Source: Lentisphaerota bacterium (GTDB lineage Bacteria > Verrucomicrobiota > Kiritimatiellia > RFP12 > UBA3636). Taken from it: 6,040 bases of DNA. Below the pieces are notes generated by a model. The model was not told the origin of the DNA. It searched no databases and was given only the letters and a program-made list of their open reading frames with translations. This document shows, piece after piece, positions 1 to 5,925 of the stretch (its first letter is position 1; each line of letters begins with the position of its first letter). The stretch is from positions 1 through 6,040 of the forward strand of contig JAAZFF010000176.1 of the NCBI GenBank assembly GCA_012511845.1, read 5' to 3'. The translations under genes and the position numbers were made by a program.

Positions 1-45
1 GCTAGTGAGCAGTGGGTAGTTTTCTCATGAGCCACAGACTGTAAA

Positions 46-63
46 ACAGGCATTCTTGCCTGT
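46..63. repeat. Perfect 7-bp stem, 4-base loop hairpin
   Basis: ACAGGCA (46-52), loop TTCT, TGCCTGT (57-63) forms a perfect inverted repeat. On neither strand is it followed by a run of T, so it is not an obvious intrinsic terminator. Short ACAGGCA...TGCCTGT palindromes like this often occur as dispersed intergenic elements. Whether this one is repeated elsewhere in the genome cannot be seen here. Confidence 0.6.
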
Positions 64-266
64 CCCGTTTGCTTAGCAAGGTAGGGCTGGTTTCTCCGCA
101 AACCGCCGCTGATGATGAGCCCGGGAGTCCTGAGCGCCTGCTCGGGTTTGGTTGAGGTCTGCCCGACCATCCACTCTTCCCTTTTCGTGCCTTTCTTTGT
201 CCCGGCGTAGTTAGCGGATGTAGCCGGATCGCGCTTTTCGCAGTTAAATCTTTTTGGCAGTAAAGC

Positions 267-295
267 CTCTGCGTTCTCCGCGGCTCTGCTTGAGA
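267..295. repeat. CTCTG-rich dispersed motif, copy 1
   Basis: A 29-base pyrimidine-rich tract starts CTCTGCG and ends GGCTCTGCTTGAGA. A close relative lies inside the RHS gene at 3573-3600 (CTCTGTG ... GGCTCTGTGTGAGA). Over the last 20 bases the two copies agree at 16 positions, and most differences are C/T exchanges. This copy is non-coding. Finding the same motif once between genes and once inside a coding frame suggests a dispersed repeat rather than a protein-coding constraint. Confidence 0.5.
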
Positions 296-388
296 TATTT
301 TCGCCGCCGTTGTTGCTGGTTGTTGAGGCCTCTATTATGAGACGCTTAGTATATAGAAGAACTTTCTGTCAGATTTATAAGACAGTTT

Positions 389-832
389 TTATGATTTTTT
401 CTTTTTTTTTAAACACTCGTTGCAAACGGGGTTGCCACCAATAAGAATTACAAAAACAGGTGCCAGCCTGAAGGGAGAATCGCCCTGGATTAAAGCCCCC
501 CCACATTCCGGGCACCGAGCCAGCCGAAGTATGGAAACATTCAAAATAAAGGCGATAATAACAAGAAGCGACCAGACAATAAGCAGTGAGGAATTTGTTT
601 TATCCTGAGCATTCATCGCTATAATTGAAACGACTATTGTTATCAGGATAACTCCAAACTGTAAACGAATCCACATACGGCATTTCCGCAATCCCCTGTT
701 ATATGTCAAATACCCTTTGCATATCATGTCGGCATTGTACTGTTTTCTTAAAACACCTGCAATACGAAACGAAAAACCGAAAAAACCAGACAGCAAAAAA
801 ATCTGAGCCATACAATTCGCATTGAGCCACAA
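389..832 (-). CDS. Small membrane protein with CxxC...CxxC zinc-ribbon-like cysteines
   Basis: I do not recognise the family. The predicted 147-residue product has two hydrophobic helices (about 55-74 and 82-104). A short C-terminal segment follows with CPEC (C107, C110) and CNEC (C137, C140), a spacing that fits a zinc ribbon. The protein ends in a lysine tail coded by long A runs (395-409 read on the minus strand). The upstream start is uncertain. TTG at 832 is the most extended start and ATG at 811 is the next; neither has a clear Shine-Dalgarno sequence. A different frame beginning with ATG at 893 carries a more protein-like N-terminus and runs into the same region, so the gene may be frameshifted (see the 780-893 entry). 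Its position after two toxin/immunity-like pairs makes a third small membrane immunity-type protein possible, but nothing in the sequence proves it. Confidence 0.55.
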   Translation of the reverse strand: MWLNANCMAQIFLLSGFFGFSFRIAGVLRKQYNADMICKGYLTYNRGLRKCRMWIRLQFGVILITIVVSIIAMNAQDKTNSSLLIVWSLLVIIAFILNVSILRLARCPECGGALIQGDSPFRLAPVFVILIGGNPVCNECLKKKKKS

Positions 833-893
833 CCCCCGACTTTTTCAGCAGAATCTTATTTTCAGGGTTGACCTCGAAGTTCCCGATTATCAT
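780..893 (-). pseudogene. Possible displaced 5' end of the 389-832 gene
   Basis: ATG at 891-893 opens a frame whose first 35 or so residues (MIIGNFEVNPENKILL and on) look like a normal hydrophilic protein start. It then degenerates into a Phe/Cys-rich string and stops near 699. The good part ends where the minus strand has three close T runs (7 T at 795-801, 6 T at 780-785, 5 T at 772-776). Removing one base in one of these runs would join this start to the downstream frame, which continues as FRIAGVLRKQYNAD and on, giving one protein of roughly 165 residues. This is either a real single-base insertion, a slippage site, or a sequencing error in a homopolymer. Whether the two frames belong together is an inference. 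Confidence 0.4.
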
Positions 894-1016
894 TTATACC
901 AAGCGGACCAAGCCCCTCACGGACGAGGTTCTGGGCTTAAGTTTGCGCCATTCGGAACTGATCCCGGAATTTTCTGTTAGCGCCATTCGAGACAGGTGCA
1001 ACGCTCCCCGATGCTC
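894..1016. other. Intergenic spacer with inverted and direct repeats
   Basis: This stretch separates the 1017-1565 gene from the 389-893 gene. It holds an interrupted hairpin, AAGCCC (910-915) with GGGCTT (933-938), plus an inner CCTC/GAGG pairing. It also holds a 10-base direct repeat GCGCCATTCG at 945-954 and 980-989. A 30-codon minus-strand frame (986 down to 894) ends with TAA directly against the ATG at 893, but it has no recognisable product or ribosome-binding site, so I do not call it a gene. No T run follows the hairpin, so terminator function is not supported. Confidence 0.4.
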
Positions 1017-1565
1017 TCATGGGACGCAATGTTCTTTCTCGACATTCGGTTTTCTCAACCCTTTGTCAAAAATTGAATTCAGCCACATTGTCGCGCTCCT
1101 CGGGTCGCCTTTACGTAGATAGGACATATACCCGCCAGCCATATCTTCTTTCTCTTCTACACTCATATCAGTTCTTCTCATCCAAATACTCTCCAGCGTC
1201 TTGATATCTAACATAACCGTACCGTAACTGGGTGTTTCGCTATGATACCACTTCAACAAGGCCGTTGGGAACAATACCCCGCGATGCCTAACGAGCACCC
1301 AATCCCCCGTGGCTTTGGCTAATCGGTTTGAGGGCAAATATGCAGACACCATCGTGGGCAGCTCTTCACAGACTTTATATTGTATGCCAAGCAGATACCT
1401 GGCCTCGCGCAGTTTGGCGTTCGACAAAGAGAACTGCGTCTGCTCCTCGTAAATCCATATAGGAAACATAAGAACGACTAGGAGAAACAACAATGTGACT
1501 AATACGCCCCAGAAAACTTTTGAAAGCCAGTGTCTTGATCTTGATCTATTGTTATGTTGGGTCAT
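1017..1565 (-). CDS. Single-pass membrane protein, candidate immunity protein
   Basis: The 182-residue product is of unrecognised family. A basic N-terminus (RSRSRHWLSK) precedes one strong hydrophobic helix at about residues 17-39. A soluble domain of about 140 residues follows, which by the positive-inside rule would face the cell envelope. The ATG at 1565 is well supported: AGGAG lies at 1571-1575, five bases upstream. That ribosome-binding site overlaps the TAG stop of the preceding HELFH gene (1574-1576), so the two are almost certainly cotranscribed and probably translationally coupled. In polymorphic-toxin loci the gene directly after a toxin tip usually encodes its immunity protein. 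That position, not a recognised domain, is the reason for the suggestion. Alternatives are an assembly factor or an unrelated envelope protein. Confidence 0.7.
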   Translation of the reverse strand: MTQHNNRSRSRHWLSKVFWGVLVTLLFLLVVLMFPIWIYEEQTQFSLSNAKLREARYLLGIQYKVCEELPTMVSAYLPSNRLAKATGDWVLVRHRGVLFPTALLKWYHSETPSYGTVMLDIKTLESIWMRRTDMSVEEKEDMAGGYMSYLRKGDPRSATMWLNSIFDKGLRKPNVEKEHCVP

Positions 1566-1570
1566 ACATT

Positions 1571-1575
1571 CTCCT
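1571..1575 (-). promoter_or_regulatory. Ribosome-binding site overlapping upstream stop codon
   Basis: AGGAG on the minus strand, five bases before the ATG at 1565. It shares bases with the TAG stop codon of the HELFH gene, an arrangement typical of translational coupling. Confidence 0.7.
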
Positions 1576-1972
1576 ATTCCTGATTGCTGGGGCTACAACA
1601 CTCGTCCCCATATTCATTTTTTAGTTCATCCAAAACACCCATCAAAACCACTTCAAACGCCGCCTTTGCGAGCTGCTCTAGAGTATACGAATCATAAAAA
1701 GACCTTTCCTTTCCATCGTCAGTCCCTTTTCCCTGCTCGTACATATGAAATAATTCATGGAGAATGGTTCCAATGTCATCCCGGAGATCCCTTGCGAGGC
1801 CAACAAACGGACCTATTGTTCCTCTACCAGGCACAATCTGCATATTACTGTACCCGCCAGACGCCCACGGCTTAAGCACCGTCCCAATGTATAGAGTCGA
1901 AGGCCCATTTAGCCCTGACTGAATGCATTCCATATGACTTTTTGAAAAAAACAGTTGTCTTATTAACTCCAT
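1574..1972 (-). CDS. Small HELFH zinc-metallopeptidase-like protein, candidate orphan toxin
   Basis: The 132-residue product carries ILHELFHMYEQ, with H72, E73 and H76 forming the HExxH zinc-binding and catalytic motif of zincin metallopeptidases. The third metal ligand cannot be assigned by eye. There is no signal peptide or membrane segment. At 132 residues it is much shorter than a normal secreted protease, about the size of a toxin tip; zincin-type metallopeptidase domains are a known class of tip in RHS and other polymorphic toxins. ATG at 1972 lies 11 bases after the stop of the preceding gene. No good Shine-Dalgarno precedes it, so it may rely on coupling or be a decayed tip lacking its own start; ATG at 1933 is an alternative. 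It is followed at once by a membrane protein gene. I infer an orphan toxin module, either silent or awaiting recombination onto an RHS core. A housekeeping peptidase role is less likely. Confidence 0.6.
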   Translation of the reverse strand: MELIRQLFFSKSHMECIQSGLNGPSTLYIGTVLKPWASGGYSNMQIVPGRGTIGPFVGLARDLRDDIGTILHELFHMYEQGKGTDDGKERSFYDSYTLEQLAKAAFEVVLMGVLDELKNEYGDECCSPSNQE

Positions 1973-1983
1973 CTTATACGTAC

Positions 1984-2430
1984 TTAGGCATTGCGTAGGT
2001 TGACCTCATATACACCCCATTCGTTATATGCGTCATTCAATTTCGCATAAGCTTCTGCTGTTTTCTTCCCTAATACCAGACTCATTCTCCTTCTGCTGTT
2101 GTCATTCTCAAAATATTCTACTACTAAACCCTCCGTAAATAGGTTGAGCTTGATAATCGATTCAAATCCAATAACTTTCTCCTCAAACTTCGAATAACAA
2201 ACAATCTTGTTTTTGTGAATGGCATAAGTTCTCCATACGTTTTGTTTTGTAATGCAATACCCGCCGATTGTTAATCCAAGCAATATAATAGGAAGAAATA
2301 CTGCAATTCCAATAAGCCCCCAAAAACAATATAACGTAATCACACAAATGAGAATAACGCAAAGGCATGCAATGCAGTAAGGACAAAGGCTAAACGCAGA
2401 CTTGAAATAGGAATCAGTGCTTGTTTCCAT
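1984..2430 (-). CDS. Two-helix membrane protein overlapping the RHS end, candidate immunity protein
   Basis: I choose ATG at 2430 rather than the in-frame start at 2523. AGGGA lies at 2436-2440, five bases upstream, and the longer form would overlap the RHS gene by 110 bases. The 148-residue product has two adjacent hydrophobic helices (about 17-36 and 38-60, with many Cys in the first). A basic turn and then an all-beta-looking domain (about 65-118) and a short helix (122-137) follow. Two helices plus a beta domain resembles bacterial PH-domain/YcxB-type small membrane proteins, but this is only a likeness. The start codon lies inside the last codons of the RHS gene (17-base overlap), a coupling typical of toxin followed by immunity gene. 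A membrane immunity protein would fit a membrane-acting toxin tail. The family itself is not recognised. Confidence 0.7.
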   Translation of the reverse strand: METSTDSYFKSAFSLCPYCIACLCVILICVITLYCFWGLIGIAVFLPIILLGLTIGGYCITKQNVWRTYAIHKNKIVCYSKFEEKVIGFESIIKLNLFTEGLVVEYFENDNSRRRMSLVLGKKTAEAYAKLNDAYNEWGVYEVNLRNA

Positions 2431-2435
2431 AATTT

Positions 2436-2440
2436 TCCCT
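2436..2440 (-). promoter_or_regulatory. Ribosome-binding site that fixes the 2430 start
   Basis: AGGGA on the minus strand, five bases before ATG at 2430 and still within the RHS reading frame. It supports the shorter, coupled start of the membrane protein. Confidence 0.6.
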
Positions 2441-3572
2441 ATCGTTAATTTCATAGACATTAATTTCGGAGCTAAGTTCTGTCTTTTCATCAATAAAATC
2501 CATAGCACCGATTCTTTTCTCAACGTGATTCTTCAATATGTCAAATTCTGAATTTGCAACACCTACTGCAATAGAAGTGGCTGTATTAATTACACCCATG
2601 CTCGCTTCAACAAGCGTACAGCGTCCAGATATTACGACATTTATACCTAACTTTGTTTGGGTTCGTGCGAAGGGAACAAACCAGCCACTAAGGAAGTTAT
2701 CAAGAATGGGGACATCAAGTTGGTCAGAAAGTTGCCCTACTTTCCCTCCGACAAAACATCCCACACCGGTTGTAACCACGACAGAGGCCACACCTCGAAC
2801 CGTAACCTTCGGGTCCTCGCCAGCATCAACCATACGGTAATACTCAGTAGCTACACCTGAGAGAAAACCGGAAACAAAACCACCAATTGCACCCGCAGGC
2901 GCTGGCGTAGCTAATGGGGGAGGCGACAGCAACGCCCCCGTGACCGCACCGCCAACAAAAGAACTTGCCCCCGCAATTAGTATATCACGTGCTGGTGCCC
3001 CTGCTAACAGTGCGGTTTCCATTGAAATGCCTGATGATATAATGCCCCCAACCGCAGCAGATGCCAACCGATCCAAAAACATCCCATAGCGATCAATTCC
3101 GAAAACCAAACAGTTGTACCCAGTCGCATACAGATTACGTCCACCGTATTCCCCAATCGGATCTCGACTAAGCCACCGTCCGAGCAAAGGACTGTATTTC
3201 CGGTACTGGTACTCGCTAAGCCCGGTAACTGTGCACCACGGTTTGGTGCTGAACCAATGAGTGAAGTCATTGGCATCACCTGTTGCGACAACCGTACCGC
3301 CAAATGGGTCGTACTCGCGATGAGCGACGATGGTTCCGTCTTCCGCGACATACTCCATGATGTTGCCGTTGCCATCGTACGTCGGGACGTATGTGGAAGA
3401 GTCTTTGACGATCGCAAGCAGACCCCCGACGCCGCCAGCTCCTTGGAGTGCACCATCAAGATCCAAACCCCAGATGTTGTAAGTGTCATTGGTTGCCGAG
3501 CCAGCAACCGTGGTTTCCGCAATGATGTTGAAGCTATCCCAGAGGTAGGCGATGGACTTTTCCGCTTCCCAA

Positions 3573-3600
3573 CTCTGTGCCTCTGTGGCTCTGTGTGAGA
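3573..3600. repeat. CTCTG-rich dispersed motif, copy 2, inside RHS coding region
   Basis: This 28-base tract is closely related to 267-295. On the minus strand it codes for the SHRATEAQS part of the RHS core. Its presence inside a reading frame suggests that a dispersed repeat was taken into the RHS core linker. Confidence 0.5.
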
Positions 3601-4197
3601 CAGCTTTCCACACCATGCGCCCCTGATGGTCGTAACCGTATTCAACTTTCCGCAACGTGCGATTGGTTGGGCAGACTTGCTCTTCAGCGCAGACAAGACG
3701 ATTCTCGCCGTTCCACGTGTAGTGCCAGCGGCCATCCGAAAGGATATTGCCGTCGTCGTCGTAGGCGAGCGCCTCCTGCTGAGGCGGGGCGTAGACACTG
3801 CCACTCGTAGACTCTACTATGTCCGGCGTATTGGTGCCGGGCGGGTTGACCACCGCCATGATGCTGGCGAAGGTATAGTCCGGGCCGTCGGCGTTGTCGG
3901 CCTGAAGGGCGAAGTGCCAAGGCACGGTGTCGGAGGCGATGTTGTCGCTCAAAGCGGCGTTGCCGTTGACCTTTACCGTGGCGGTGTTGGTCGCGCTGCC
4001 ACGCAACCCCACCGCGTCGGGGTTCGCAATGGCCGTGTACTGGTTGAGGGCGTTGGCGGTGTAGGACTTCACGAGGGACTCTCCACCGATGATTTCGGAA
4101 GCGGATGTTCTGTTCCCTATCGTGTCGTAATTGTAGCCGAATCCGCGACCGCCGTAAACCTTTGAAGTATCCGAAACATCGGTGCCATGCGAGGTCT

Positions 4198-4260
4198 GTC
4201 AATTGAAAAGGACACTGTAATATTTTTTCTTTATTTGTTAATCCGTCAAATAGTGGACAC
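4198..4260. repeat. Paired transposase-binding-like boxes at IS end
   Basis: GTCAATTGAAAAGGACAC at 4198-4215 and GTCAAATAGTGGACAC at 4245-4260 are direct, imperfect copies separated by 29 AT-rich bases. Both have the frame GTCAA...GGACAC. Repeated boxes next to the tip are typical of transposase-binding sites at IS ends. The outer box coincides with the point where the RHS frame is lost. Confidence 0.5.
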
Positions 4261-4272
4261 CCAAGCATGTTC

Positions 4273-4611
4273 TTATTTTTGTACGGGTTTAGGTTCCTCC
4301 CCCGCGGGGGAGGAAAAATCTTCATTGTTTAGTCTCGACCTTTGATCTTTATAAATCTTTTGTTGTTTTCGCATTATCAAATTATATCTTCTCCTAATAT
4401 CTTCTAGCAGACTGATTGGGTTGATAGCATCACGAATGGAAATATACTTTTTTATTTTTTGTTCATAACCGATTCCTGACTGAATTACTCGCCCCAGTGG
4501 TGCACATGGTTTGTCATATTTTTTCTCATAACCATGCCTGTCAGGTCTCTTGACTTTATAAATCAGTCGCTTGCAGGGACGGAAGAGATTGTTATATAGA
4601 TTTATTTTAGC
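4273..4611 (-). pseudogene. Integrase-core (rve) transposase, C-terminal fragment
   Basis: This frame has no start of its own. It begins at the ISL3 boundary and ends at TAA (4273-4275), about 112 codons. The translation contains NLYNNLFRPCKRLIYK, then EKKYDKPCAPLGRVIQSG, then SLLEDIRRRYNL. This matches what I know of the C-terminal end of rve-type transposases, where a 'YxNxFxPxxKL' segment is followed by 'KKYDxPxTPYxRLL'. The catalytic DDE residues lie further N-terminal and are absent, so the fragment is inactive. Its last codons cross a GC-rich palindrome (4294-4315). IS481/ISNCY-like assignment is from memory of the motif only. Confidence 0.6.
4294..4315. repeat. 22-bp perfect palindrome, CCTCCCCCG arm
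   Basis: TTCCTCCCCCG followed directly by its exact complement, with no spacer. It sits in the last codons of the transposase fragment (reading FSSPAGEEP). It lies in otherwise AT-rich DNA and lacks a T run after it on either strand, apart from AAAAA on one side, so it could act as a weak terminator for minus-strand transcripts only in a non-canonical way. It may instead be an element-end structure. Confidence 0.55.
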
Positions 4612-5925
4612 CTCTTCAGCAGAATTTGTGGGTAAATTTTGGTTCAGGTAACTGCCCCATCGTGTGATACAGGGCCATTTCTAAGGTTTCATAGCTTCTA
4701 TATCCGAAAGCTTTTCTGGTAACGAGATTTATTTTGCGATTTAAGCCCTCTACGCCCCCTGACGAATACTGTTTTTTTGCCTTAAACCAGTTCATGATCA
4801 GCGGTTGGTGATTTCGGATTGTTTTGACAAACGCCTTGATAGGTTCGAGTCGTGACCTCATTGCCCTTTTGCACCATTTATCGAGATACCACTCTGCCCA
4901 ATATGGGCTATTGTAGCTCCAAAAGAGTTGAAAACTCTCTTTGAGCAGATATGCTCTGACGCTTTTTAAGTCATGCTGCAATACGTCCTTGAGCTTGAGT
5001 CGCTGTTTGTCGGTCAGATTGGTTTCATTTTTTAGGAAACAAAACTTGGTGTTTTTCAAAATCTCAGAATCGAGTCCTTGCTGTTTCATCTCCTTGACTT
5101 CGTTTGCTCTGATTTTATCCAGGGCTCTGTTGAGATGTTGCACAATGTGGAAACGATCCAGGATGTGCAAGGCGTTGACAGCCTTTTTTCTGATGACCTT
5201 GATGTACGGTTTCCACATGTCTGAGCAGACAAAGCCCAATTTGGCTGACCGCTCTTTGCCCAAAATCCTGAAGAAACGCAACAGGGTCTTTAATTTGCGG
5301 TCACGCCCCACAAACAAAAGGCGCTTGATGCTGGCATCGATTTGATAAACAAGTGTCAGATATTTATGACTGTTCCGATATGCGATTTCATCTACTCCTA
5401 TTGCCGTGATGCCCTCCAGACTGCGATGTGCCATGCCGTATTCCACAACAGCTTTTATGGACCGATAGACATCGTCCCAAGTCGCATGGAATGCCTCCGC
5501 CGTCTCTTTCCATGAGAGTTTGCGTGCCCAACGTGCCAAAAATAACTGAAAAGGCTTTGTGACATGGTTATTGCCATCAGCCCATGGTATTTTCTCCACA
5601 CGCACACCGTGGGCGGGGCAGTTAACGCGGCGCATGCGGTACCTGAAATAGACTGGTATATTCCAAAGAGGGACAAACTTGAATAGTCGCTGATCCAAAT
5701 GGTCATACAGGGGCGCACGGCAGCCGCATACCGAGCAGTGGGTAATGCCATTAGATCGAGCCGTGATGTCGGCAACCAGCGAAGGCAGTCCACCAATCTC
5801 GCTCAATTCCACACCCGAGTAAACGAACGACTTGAGTTTATAACAATGATTTAGTAAAGTTTCTATGCGCACTGGGTTCCGCCCTTCCTAGCGTTTGTTT
5901 AAGTTGCTCTCGCTGAAGGATAGAC
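4612..5925 (-). mobile_element. ISL3-family insertion sequence
   Basis: The limits are estimates. The transposase stop (4616-4618) lies almost at the end of the element, and the adjacent rve-transposase reading frame begins at about 4611, which fixes the left end to within a few bases. For the right end the only matching sequence I see is CTTCAGC at 4614-4620 against GCTGAAG at 5912-5918, which as an inverted pair would put the end at about 5920-5925 and the length at about 1.3 kb, normal for ISL3. The inverted repeat is short and imperfect, and no 8-base target duplication is visible, so the right end may be decayed or further out. Confidence 0.6.
4616..5872 (-). CDS. ISL3-family transposase
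   Basis: This 418-residue DDE transposase would catalyse cut-and-paste movement of its element. The order of parts fits a full-length ISL3 enzyme. An N-terminal zinc-binding region has CSVC (C46, C49) and CPAH (C85, H88). A helix-turn-helix-like stretch follows (about 117-140, SWKETAEAFHATWDDVYRSI). The catalytic domain has D161 in GVDEIAY, D218 in CSDMWKPY and E375 in SGGVEGLN, and the conserved DRFHIVQHLN lies at 239-248. The end, FGYRSYETLEMAL, is also typical. No frameshift or stop interrupts it, so it may be active. GTG at 5872 is chosen because an in-frame stop lies at 5888-5890, the protein start MRIETLLNHCYKLKSFVY is normal for the family, and a purine-rich AGGAAGGGCGGA stretch lies just upstream. 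The start codon sits inside one arm of an 11-bp inverted repeat (5867-5936). Confidence 0.93.
   Translation of the reverse strand: MRIETLLNHCYKLKSFVYSGVELSEIGGLPSLVADITARSNGITHCSVCGCRAPLYDHLDQRLFKFVPLWNIPVYFRYRMRRVNCPAHGVRVEKIPWADGNNHVTKPFQLFLARWARKLSWKETAEAFHATWDDVYRSIKAVVEYGMAHRSLEGITAIGVDEIAYRNSHKYLTLVYQIDASIKRLLFVGRDRKLKTLLRFFRILGKERSAKLGFVCSDMWKPYIKVIRKKAVNALHILDRFHIVQHLNRALDKIRANEVKEMKQQGLDSEILKNTKFCFLKNETNLTDKQRLKLKDVLQHDLKSVRAYLLKESFQLFWSYNSPYWAEWYLDKWCKRAMRSRLEPIKAFVKTIRNHQPLIMNWFKAKKQYSSGGVEGLNRKINLVTRKAFGYRSYETLEMALYHTMGQLPEPKFTHKFC

Larger units (their letters stand above)
1..388. other. Gene-poor flank with dispersed-repeat-like motifs
   Basis: I see no convincing gene in this stretch. 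On the minus strand one frame is open from about 368 to the window edge (about 122 codons). Its product would be low-complexity and basic, has no family I recognise, and has no start codon with a ribosome-binding site near its upstream end. It also reads straight through a perfect hairpin (46-63) and a CTCTG-rich repeat motif (267-295), which is typical of a chance open frame across non-coding repeats. The region is visibly richer in G and C than the gene at 389-832. The possibility that it is the C-terminal part of an unknown gene running off the left edge cannot be excluded. Confidence 0.45.
2414..4198 (-). pseudogene. RHS-repeat protein, 3' fragment with variable C-terminal tail
   Basis: The surviving frame runs from 4198 down to the stop at 2414-2416 (594 codons). 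RHS/YD-repeat character is clear at the very start (FGYNYDTIGNRTSAS, then YTANALNQYT). It continues through YDDDGNI, EYGYDHQGRMVWK, YDPFGG and the conserved core end YSPLLGRWLSRDPIGE...NLY, which marks the cut between core and tip in RHS toxins. The tip of about 222 residues (coded by 2417-3082) begins after DRYG. It is rich in Gly, Ala and hydrophobic residues in its first 80 residues, with GG-spaced segments, and ends in a charged stretch. I recognise no nuclease, deaminase or other enzyme motif in it. Intact RHS proteins usually exceed 1000 residues; here the N-terminal shell and any secretion signal are missing because an insertion sequence end begins at about 4197 and supplies a TGA at 4199-4201. 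GTG at 4072 could start a shorter product but has no clear ribosome-binding site. Confidence 0.85.
4197..4611 (-). mobile_element. 3' remnant of an rve/integrase-type insertion sequence
   Basis: The left boundary is set by the abrupt end of RHS coding at about 4198, where sequence beginning TGTCAATTG takes over. TG or TGT ends are usual for IS481/IS3-like elements. The terminal 65 bases hold two related boxes (4198-4215 and 4245-4260) and are AT-rich. The transposase C-terminus follows at 4273-4611. The other half of the element is missing: the ISL3 element starts at about 4612, and sequence beyond the ISL3 element (5926-6040) shows no transposase. So the ISL3 insertion was accompanied or followed by a deletion, or the ISL3 right end lies further out. 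The family assignment (IS481/ISNCY-like) is tentative. Confidence 0.55.

Noticed and set aside
367..390. CTGTC...GACAG followed by TTTTT as a plus-strand terminator
   Set aside because: The stem is only five pairs with a 10-base AT loop, and no plus-strand gene ends upstream. It is too weak to call.
1495..1875. 126-codon plus-strand open frame
   Set aside because: It spans two minus-strand genes with good starts and shows no domain.
2431..2523. Longer N-terminus for the two-helix membrane protein, starting at 2523
   Set aside because: It would overlap the RHS gene by 110 bases and lacks a ribosome-binding site; ATG at 2430 has AGGGA at proper distance.
3004..3804. 266-codon minus-strand open frame
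   Set aside because: It is the alternative reading of the RHS gene on the same strand; the RHS motifs are all in the other frame.
3626..4165. 179-codon plus-strand open frame
   Set aside because: It lies opposite the RHS core and mirrors its codon pattern (Val/Gly/Arg-rich), with no recognisable domain or ribosome-binding site.
3684..4325. 213-codon minus-strand open frame beginning MKIFPPPRGR
   Set aside because: It overlaps the RHS core in another frame, is strongly Arg/His-rich and out of step with the RHS motifs. It starts in IS sequence and is a by-product of the RHS frame's composition.
4941..5345. 134-codon plus-strand open frame
   Set aside because: It lies wholly opposite the intact ISL3 transposase and has low-complexity Ser/Leu/Arg content.
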